Source of the DNA: Caulobacteraceae bacterium
GTDB taxonomy: Bacteria; Pseudomonadota; Alphaproteobacteria; Caulobacterales; Caulobacteraceae
Direction of reading: 5' to 3'
DNA: 64,000 nt
Assembly (NCBI GenBank): GCA_031291645.1
Contig: JARLIQ010000058.1
Coordinates: 1 to 64,000 of the forward strand
Shown here: piece after piece, positions 58,132 to 64,000 of the stretch
How positions within the stretch are numbered: the first letter of the stretch is position 1
Layout of the letters: every line of letters starts with the position of its first letter
The notes under the pieces: model-generated
Told to the model about the DNA's origin: nothing
Database searches by the model: none
What the model saw: the letters and a program-made list of their open reading frames with translations, nothing else
Translations under genes and position numbers: made by a program

Positions 58132-59991
58132 ATGGTCCGGGCGGGGAAGGCGATGAAGCAATGGCTGGCGGGCGGGGCGGCGAGCCTCGCGTTGGCCACA
58201 GGCGCCGCGGCCCAGCCGGCGGCCGCGCCCGCCGCGGCTCCGGCCCCCGCGGCCCATCCGGCCGGTTGGTCGGACCAGTCCTACTATCTGCCGATGCGCG
58301 ACGGCGTGCGGCTGGCGGTCGGCCTGTGGTTCCCGGGCGGCAAGCCGCCGACCGGCAAGGCCCCGGTGCTGCTGGTCCAGACCCGCTACGGCCGCGCCGG
58401 CATCTACGGCCATAACGAGGACGGCCGCTACGAGGACTTCCGCAAGGCCGGCTACGTCGTGGCCGTGGTGGATACCCGCGGCTCGACCGCCTCGTTCGGC
58501 CCCCGCGACGTCGAGATGGGCCCCGACGAGATCCGCGACATGGACGAGCTGATCCGTCACTTCCAGACCCGGCCCTGGTCCAACGGCCAGGTGATAGCCG
58601 CCGGCGTCTCCTACATGGCCGACACCGCCGACCTGGCGACGGGCTCGCCGTCGCACCTGACCGGCTCGATCGTCCGGGAATCGGACTTCGACATCTACCG
58701 CGACCTGATGGACCCCGGCGGGGTGGCCAACGACTACATGATGGACCTGTGGGGCGACGAGACCCTCAAGCGCGACACCGGCAAGTCGGTCGTGCCGGGC
58801 TCGTCGCTGGACTGCGCCGCCCGCGCCGAGGACTGCCCCGGGCTCTGGCCCAGGCTGCAGCCGGTGGACGAGGATACGGACTACGCCCTGGTCCGCCAGG
58901 CCTTCGCCGGCCGCAAGCGCTGGACCCCGGCCGACTACAAGGACGCCGACTTCCGCGACGACATCGGCCGCAACGGTTATCGCCTGTTCGATTCCAGCCC
59001 CGCCGCCCACCTCGACGGCATCCGGCGCGAGAAGACGCCGACGCTCTATTGGGGCAGCTGGATGGACGCCGGCACGGCCGACGCCGCCATCAGCCGCTAC
59101 CGTGCGGCGCCCGGCGCGCCGACCCAGGTGATCATCACCGCCAACAACCACGGCGGCGAACAGTCGACCGACCCCTTCTTCCCCGGCGAGAATCCGCCGA
59201 CGCCGACCTTCGACGAGCAGATCGGCAAGATGCTGGACTTCTCCGCCCAGGTGCGCGCGGGCCAGCCGGTCGGCCGGTTGATCCACTACTATGTGCTGGG
59301 GGCCAAGACCTTCCGCGACACCTCGTCCTGGCCGCCGGCCGGGGTCGAGATGCGCCGCTATGGGTTGGGCGGCGACCATGCGCTCAACGCCGGAACGGCG
59401 GCGGCGAGCGGCTCGGACCGCTATCAGGTCGACTTCACCGCCACCACCGGCCAGACGACGCGCTGGAGCACCCAGATCGGCACGCCCGCGGCCTATCCCG
59501 ACCGACGCGAGGCCGACGCCAAGCTGCTGGTCTATACGAGCGCGCCGTTCGACAAGGACATGGAGCTGGTCGGCCAGCCGGACGTCGACCTCTACATGAC
59601 CGCCGAGACCAAGGACCCTGCGGTCTTCGTCTACCTCGAGGACGTCGCCCCGGACGGGCGGGTGACCTATCTGGACGAGGGCCAGCTGCGCGCCATCGAC
59701 CGCAAGATCGCCGATCCCAAGGCCTTGCCCTATCCGCTGGATCCGCCGCAGCACAGCTTCAACCGCGCCGACGCCCTGCCGGTCACGCCCGGCAAGCCGT
59801 TCGAGGTCAGGATCGCCCTGTTCCCGGTCGCCGCCCTGATCAAACAGGGGCACCGGGTCCGCATCGCCATCGCGGGGGCGGACGCCGACACCTTCCGGCG
59901 CTATTCGGAAGGCAAGCCCGACGTCTTCACCGTCTATCACGCGGCCGGCCAGGCCAGCGCTGTCCACCTGCCGCTCAGACCCTGGAAGTAG
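58132..59991 (+). CDS. Secreted CocE/NonD family hydrolase (X-Pro dipeptidyl-peptidase S15 type)
   Basis: The 619-residue exported enzyme has a signal peptide (about 1-27), the alpha/beta-hydrolase domain starting YLPMRDGVRLAVGLWFP, nucleophile Ser in AAGVSYMADTAD, an Asp in SWMDAGTADAA and a His in NNHGGEQ. The C-terminal jelly-roll X-Pro domain ends in HLPLRPWK. Relatives cleave X-Pro peptides, acyl-amino-acid esters or glutaryl amides. ATG 58132 has GGAG 7 bp upstream. The next gene starts 1 bp after the stop, so it is cotranscribed with the PLP enzyme. Confidence 0.88.
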   Translation: MVRAGKAMKQWLAGGAASLALATGAAAQPAAAPAAAPAPAAHPAGWSDQSYYLPMRDGVRLAVGLWFPGGKPPTGKAPVLLVQTRYGRAGIYGHNEDGRYEDFRKAGYVVAVVDTRGSTASFGPRDVEMGPDEIRDMDELIRHFQTRPWSNGQVIAAGVSYMADTADLATGSPSHLTGSIVRESDFDIYRDLMDPGGVANDYMMDLWGDETLKRDTGKSVVPGSSLDCAARAEDCPGLWPRLQPVDEDTDYALVRQAFAGRKRWTPADYKDADFRDDIGRNGYRLFDSSPAAHLDGIRREKTPTLYWGSWMDAGTADAAISRYRAAPGAPTQVIITANNHGGEQSTDPFFPGENPPTPTFDEQIGKMLDFSAQVRAGQPVGRLIHYYVLGAKTFRDTSSWPPAGVEMRRYGLGGDHALNAGTAAASGSDRYQVDFTATTGQTTRWSTQIGTPAAYPDRREADAKLLVYTSAPFDKDMELVGQPDVDLYMTAETKDPAVFVYLEDVAPDGRVTYLDEGQLRAIDRKIADPKALPYPLDPPQHSFNRADALPVTPGKPFEVRIALFPVAALIKQGHRVRIAIAGADADTFRRYSEGKPDVFTVYHAAGQASAVHLPLRPWK

Positions 59992-59992
59992 A

Positions 59993-61147
59993 ATGAAACT
60001 CGCCGACGCGCCGACCCCCGCCCTCGTTCTCGATCGTGGCCGGCTGGCCGCCAACTGCGAGCGGATGCTGGGGCGGGCGAGGGCGCTGGGCGTGGGGCTT
60101 CGGCCGCACATGAAGACCCTGAAGTCGGTCGACGCGGCGCGCATGGCCATCGATCCGGCGCACGGCGGCATCGCCGTCTCGACGCTGAGGGAAGGCGAGT
60201 ATTTCGCCGCGGCGGGCCTCAGCGACATCCAGTGCGCCCTCTGCCTGGCGCCGGACAAGCTCGGCCGGGCGGCGGCGCTGCTGGCGCGCGCGCCCCGGTT
60301 CAGCTTCTTCCTCGACAGCCTGGACATGGCCCGCGCGGTCGTCGCCCACGCCCGCGAGACCGCCGCGCCGCTGCGGGCCTGGATCGAGATCGACAGCGGC
60401 GAGCACCGCACGGGCCTGACGCCCGACGATCCGGTCCTGGTCGAGGTCGCCCGCGTCCTGGCCGATCCGGCGGTGGTGTTCGAGGGCGTCGCGACCCACG
60501 CCGGCCAGTCCTATGGCGCGACCTCGATCGAACAGATCCGGGCCGTCGCCGAGACCGAACGGCGGGCGGTGGGCGAGGCGGCCGAGCGCATCCGCGCGGC
60601 GGGGATCGCGGTGCGCGGCGTCAGCGCCGGCTCCAGCCCCACCGCCGCCCACGCCGCCTCGGCCCAGGGCCTGACCGAGCTTCGGGCCGGGGTCTACATG
60701 GCCGGCGACCTCTATCAGGCCGCCCTGGGCGCCCAGGGGATGGACGACCTGGCCGTCAGTGTGCTGGCCAGCGTGATCAGCGCCAGTCCCGCGCGCGGCC
60801 CGGAGCGCGGCCCGGAGCGCGGCCACGTGGTGATCGACGCCGGCGGCATCGCCCTGTCCAAGGACCGCAGCACCGCCCGTCTGCCGGAACTGGACGCCGG
60901 CTACGGCCGGGTCATGGACATCGCGGGCGAAGCCAGCCTGGGCGACCTCGTCGTCGAGGGGGTGCACCAGGAGCACGGCGAGATCGGCGGGCCGGGGCCC
61001 CTGCCGTTCGAGCGGCTCGCCGTCGGCGCCAAGGTCAGGGTCCTGCCCAACCACGTCTGCATGACCGCCGCGGCCTACGACGACTATCTGGTGGTCGACG
61101 GTGGCGAGGAAATCATCGCCCGCTGGCCCCGTCAGAACGGTTGGTGA
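59993..61147 (+). CDS. D-threonine aldolase / D-serine dehydratase-like PLP enzyme (alanine racemase fold)
   Basis: The 384-residue fold-type III PLP enzyme has the PLP lysine Lys41 in RPHMKTLKS, GVATHAGQSYG in the barrel, SAGSSPTA for phosphate binding, and the HxC metal motif LPNHVCMT near the C-terminus. The HxC pair holds the zinc or manganese required by D-serine dehydratases and D-threonine aldolases. It would convert a D-beta-hydroxy amino acid. It starts 1 bp after the CocE gene. A 12-bp tandem duplication within it encodes GPERGPER. Confidence 0.88.
   Translation: MKLADAPTPALVLDRGRLAANCERMLGRARALGVGLRPHMKTLKSVDAARMAIDPAHGGIAVSTLREGEYFAAAGLSDIQCALCLAPDKLGRAAALLARAPRFSFFLDSLDMARAVVAHARETAAPLRAWIEIDSGEHRTGLTPDDPVLVEVARVLADPAVVFEGVATHAGQSYGATSIEQIRAVAETERRAVGEAAERIRAAGIAVRGVSAGSSPTAAHAASAQGLTELRAGVYMAGDLYQAALGAQGMDDLAVSVLASVISASPARGPERGPERGHVVIDAGGIALSKDRSTARLPELDAGYGRVMDIAGEASLGDLVVEGVHQEHGEIGGPGPLPFERLAVGAKVRVLPNHVCMTAAAYDDYLVVDGGEEIIARWPRQNGW
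60794..60824 (+). repeat. Tandem 12-bp duplication inside the D-threonine aldolase-like gene
   Basis: CGCGGCCCGGAG occurs twice in a row and is followed by a partial third copy (CGCGGCC). It stays in frame and adds one GPER unit, in a probable surface loop. Confidence 0.7.
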
Positions 61148-61203
61148 GCATTCGCCGCCGTCGGCCCGAAAGCCGTAATCAGCGCATTGACAGCCCTATA
61201 ATA

Positions 61204-61217
61204 TGATGTTGACATCA
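61204..61217. promoter_or_regulatory. TetR operator candidate, site C (before second TonB receptor gene)
   Basis: TGATGTTGACATCA is a perfect 6-2-6 palindrome and the best example of the set. It is directly preceded by TATAAT (61197-61202 region) and lies 41 bp before the receptor ATG. Confidence 0.65.
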
Positions 61218-61257
61218 GTTTCATAAAACGGTCGCTAAACCAGACGGGGGTTGGGTC

Positions 61258-63465
61258 ATGAAGCGTCATATCAGCGTCGGACAGCTCAAGGCCGGCGTCG
61301 CCGCCGCGGCGCTGCTCGCGGCCGCGGGGCCGGGGATAGCCGGAGCCGCCGACGCGCCGCCGAGCGCCTCGAACGGGGCCGCCGGGACGGTCGAAGAGGT
61401 GGTCGTGACCGCCCAGAAGCGGGCCGAGGCGGTCCAGACCGTGCCCATGGCCATTACCGCCTTCACCTCCAGGACCCTGGTCACCAGCGGGGTGACGACT
61501 TTCCAGGACTATGCGGTCCGGGTGCCGAACCTGGCCTTCGCCTATTCCAGCAGCCTCGGCGCCAATGCCCAGGCGATCGCCATCCGCGGCATCTACGGCC
61601 AGAACACCACCGGCATGTACCTGGACGACACGCCGCTGCCGATGAGCGTCGACCCGCGCGTCCTGGACCTGAGCCGGATCGAGGTGCTGAAGGGCCCGCA
61701 AGGCACCCTCTACGGCGCCCGCTCGATGGGCGGCACGGTGCGGCTGATCACCAACCAGCCCGACGCCGGCGGCGAGGAGGGCTACCTGCACGCGGTCGGC
61801 TCCAGCACCGAACACGGCGGGACCAACGGCCAGGTGGACGGGGCGATCAACCTGCCCCTGATCAAGGACCACCTGGCGGTCCGGGTGAACGCCTACGACG
61901 ACTATGAATCCGGGGTGTTCGACCGCGTGGCCTCGGCGGGCGCGCCGGTGGACTACGGGACCCACAAGGGGATCGGCTCGTCGCACCACGACGGCGGTTC
62001 GGTGGCGGCCAGCCTGAGCCTCTTGGACGACAAGCTGGTGATCACCCCGCGCTACATGTTCGAGGACATGCGCGAGGACGGCCACCCCTACGCCGACTAC
62101 ACCGCCGGCAACTTCACCCAACACCGCCTGTTCAACATGGACGAGCCGGGCTCGGAGTCCTGGAAGCTCTACAGCCTGACGGCCAAGTACCAGACGCCCT
62201 ACGGCGAGATCACCTCGAACACCGCCCAGTTCATCCGCCATTCGTCGGACAGCGAGGACAGTTCGGAGGTGGTGCAGCTGTTCTTCGGCACCCCGGCCAT
62301 CCCGGTGCGGTTCAATGTGCAGGGCCGCAACAGCAACTTCTCGCAGGAGCTGCGCTTCACCTCCAGCCTGCCCGGGCCGTTCCAGATCACCGCCGGCGCC
62401 TTCTACCAGAACAGCGACAGCCTAGTGGTCTTCCCGCCCACGCCGCTCGGCAACCTGGTCAGCGATCTCTACGACGAGCGCCTGGACACCCGGGTGCGCG
62501 AGACGGCGGTGTTCGGCGAGGCGACCTACGACCTGACCAGCAAGCTGCGGCTGATCGCCGGCGCGCGGTGGTTCGACAACACCATCGCCTTCAACGGCGA
62601 AGAGGGCGGCGTTGCGGTCACCCCCGGCGTGTTCGTGGGCTCCCAGCACCAGACCGGGATCAATCCCAAGTTCGGCCTGCAGTACAAGGTCACCGGCGCG
62701 GACATGGTCTACGCCACCGCCGCCAAGGGCTTCCGCATCGGCGGGGTCAACTCCTTCTCCGACACCCTGTGCGCGGCGGACCTGGCCAGCCTCGGCCTGA
62801 CCGCCGACAAGGCCAAGACCTACGCTTCGGACGAGCTCTGGAACTACGAGGTTGGGGCCAAGACCAGCTGGCTCGATCGCCGCCTGACGGTGGACGCGGC
62901 GCTGTTCGACATCGAGTGGTCCAACGTGCAGCAGTCCGTGGCCCTGCCGACCTGCGGCTTCAGCGTCAGCGTCAACGGCGGCCACGCGCGCAGCCGGGGC
63001 GGCGAACTGGAGGTCCAGGCGGCGGTGACCTCTTCGCTCAAGCTGTCGATGGGGGCGGGCTATACCGACGCCCAGATCACCGACCCGGGCCCGAACCACA
63101 TCGTGACAGCCGGCACGCCGATCCAGCAGGTGCCCAAGTGGACCTTCAACGCTGCGGCCGACTACCGGTTCGAGGCGGTGAACGTGCCCGCCTTCATCCA
63201 CGCCGACTTCGCCTATGTCGACTCCAGCCTCAGCGCCAACAACGACGCCACCAATCCGCGGCTGCGGCCGGCCTATTCGCTGGTCAACGTCCGCACCGGC
63301 GTGGACGTGAACCGGGTGGAGCTGACCCTGTTCGTCGACAACGTCTTCGACCAGCACGCCAACTACGCCGACGTGCCGCCCCAGGCGATCGAGCTTCCGG
63401 GCCGGCCGCGCATCGCCACCAACCGTCCCCGCACCGTCGGGGTGGACGCGCGGGTGAAGTTCTGA
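61258..63465 (+). CDS. TonB-dependent receptor
   Basis: The 735-residue receptor has a signal peptide (1-31, ending GIAGA), a TonB box VEEVVVTAQKR at 45-55, a plug domain with SRIEVLKGPQGTLYGARSMGG and a barrel ending in VDARVKF. Palindrome C precedes it. Two receptors under the same palindrome suggest two uptake routes, or two size classes of the same substrate family. An MFS gene overlaps or abuts its stop. Confidence 0.93.
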   Translation: MKRHISVGQLKAGVAAAALLAAAGPGIAGAADAPPSASNGAAGTVEEVVVTAQKRAEAVQTVPMAITAFTSRTLVTSGVTTFQDYAVRVPNLAFAYSSSLGANAQAIAIRGIYGQNTTGMYLDDTPLPMSVDPRVLDLSRIEVLKGPQGTLYGARSMGGTVRLITNQPDAGGEEGYLHAVGSSTEHGGTNGQVDGAINLPLIKDHLAVRVNAYDDYESGVFDRVASAGAPVDYGTHKGIGSSHHDGGSVAASLSLLDDKLVITPRYMFEDMREDGHPYADYTAGNFTQHRLFNMDEPGSESWKLYSLTAKYQTPYGEITSNTAQFIRHSSDSEDSSEVVQLFFGTPAIPVRFNVQGRNSNFSQELRFTSSLPGPFQITAGAFYQNSDSLVVFPPTPLGNLVSDLYDERLDTRVRETAVFGEATYDLTSKLRLIAGARWFDNTIAFNGEEGGVAVTPGVFVGSQHQTGINPKFGLQYKVTGADMVYATAAKGFRIGGVNSFSDTLCAADLASLGLTADKAKTYASDELWNYEVGAKTSWLDRRLTVDAALFDIEWSNVQQSVALPTCGFSVSVNGGHARSRGGELEVQAAVTSSLKLSMGAGYTDAQITDPGPNHIVTAGTPIQQVPKWTFNAAADYRFEAVNVPAFIHADFAYVDSSLSANNDATNPRLRPAYSLVNVRTGVDVNRVELTLFVDNVFDQHANYADVPPQAIELPGRPRIATNRPRTVGVDARVKF

Positions 63466-64000
63466 GCGCCGCCAGCGACAGCGGGGCCGGCGAGGGGGCG
63501 TCCTGGCCTTCGCCGGCGCGGGCGTGGTGGGTGATCGCCGTCTTCTTCTTCTCGGCCATCCTCTATTACACCGACCGGTTCATCCTGAACCTGCTGGTCG
63601 ACCCCATCCGGGCCGAGCTGCACATCAACGACACCCAGGTGAGCCTGCTGCAGGGCGTCGCCTTCGCGGTGGTCTACGCCCTGGCTGGCCTGCCGTTCGG
63701 CCGCTTCGCCGACGTCTTGCCCAGGCGCGGGGTGATCATGGCCGGGGTGGTCACCTGGAGCGCGGCCACCGTCGCCTGCGGCTTCGCCCACAGCTTCGGC
63801 CAGCTGTTCGCCGCCCGGGTCGCGGTGGGCATCGGCGAGGCGGCCCTGGCGCCCGCCGCGGTCTCGATGATCGCCGACTACTTCCCGCCCCAGCGGCGCG
63901 GCGCGGCGATCGGGGTGTTCCTGACCGGCATGGCGATCGGCGGCGGCATGGCCATCGTCGCGGGCGGCGGCCTCCTGCAGGCGGCTAACGCCGGCCTGTT
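63462..64000 (+). CDS. MFS transporter, N-terminal part (runs off the window)
   Basis: About 179 residues are visible, with MFS helices starting WWVIAVFFFSAILYYTDRFILNLLVDPIR, the GRFADVLPRRGVI loop between helices 2 and 3, and a GEAALAPAAVSMIADYFPPQRRG motif. No ATG, GTG or TTG lies before helix 1 in this frame. A CTG at 63462, overlapping the receptor's stop as CTGA, gives a natural N-terminus, while a GTG at 63531 would cut into helix 1. It is probably cotranscribed with the receptor and moves the product across the inner membrane. Confidence 0.8.
   Translation, partial: MSAASDSGAGEGASWPSPARAWWVIAVFFFSAILYYTDRFILNLLVDPIRAELHINDTQVSLLQGVAFAVVYALAGLPFGRFADVLPRRGVIMAGVVTWSAATVACGFAHSFGQLFAARVAVGIGEAALAPAAVSMIADYFPPQRRGAAIGVFLTGMAIGGGMAIVAGGGLLQAANAGL

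Noticed and set aside
1..64000. tRNA, rRNA, CRISPR arrays, insertion sequences, prophage genes
   Set aside because: None seen: no cloverleaf-like segment, no spaced direct-repeat array, no transposase or integrase.

Overview
The window is dense, very GC-rich bacterial chromosome with about 58 protein genes on both strands, short gaps and many 4-base ATGA gene overlaps. Three large SusC-unrelated TonB-dependent receptors, a SigF/NrsF pair with a GTAACC-N16-CGAA promoter, a bufferin operon, a MetA/MetY pair and RIME-like palindromic repeats all point to an alphaproteobacterium of the Caulobacter/Phenylobacterium type. This taxonomic call is inference; no rRNA or tRNA gene was seen.

Layout. 0-1.2 kb: end of an AraC regulator and an unknown membrane-anchored protein. 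1.2-16.2 kb: a catabolic block with an HpaI-type aldolase, an IclR regulator, ATP-dependent hydantoinase/oxoprolinase subunits A and B, a cupin, two VOC proteins, an MFS carrier, a TRZ/ATZ-type amidohydrolase, a flavin reductase, a TonB receptor and an AtzF-type allophanate hydrolase. The same GTTCCG-N5-CGGAAC palindrome precedes the IclR gene and the receptor gene 9.4 kb away, suggesting one regulon for uptake and ring-opening of an N-containing compound. 16.3-29 kb: housekeeping and stress genes (PEP carboxylase; bufA-bufB-bufC divergent from sigF-nrsF; metA, metY, an acyl-CoA synthetase, mtnA, an esterase).

29.3-32.1 kb: a carrier protein, an acyl-CoA-dehydrogenase homologue and a class II tRNA-synthetase-like amino acid:carrier-protein ligase, around an AT-rich divergent promoter region. 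32-45 kb: a methyltransferase, SDRs, two small coupled genes before an N-acyl-D-amino-acid deacylase, an acyl-carrier module (ACP, AMP ligase, ketoreductase-like SDR, GNAT-like protein, ThDP enzyme), a class IV aminotransferase, a PhyH oxygenase and an Lrp regulator.

45.2-64 kb is the most striking part. A TetR regulator heads a set of units comprising MaoC, a GPH-type carrier, an acyl-CoA ligase, an ornithine-cyclodeaminase-like enzyme, two TonB receptors, a DppA D-aminopeptidase, an overlapping MlrC-like metallopeptidase plus beta-lactamase-fold serine hydrolase, a D-amino-acid-dehydrogenase-like flavoenzyme, a CocE/S15 hydrolase, a D-serine dehydratase/D-threonine aldolase-like enzyme and an MFS carrier. 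Five promoter regions of this set carry versions of one palindrome, approximately TGATGTYGAYATCA. Together they look like a co-regulated uptake and degradation system for a D-amino-acid-containing, probably acylated or cyclic, peptide. The substrate is unknown and this role is inferred.
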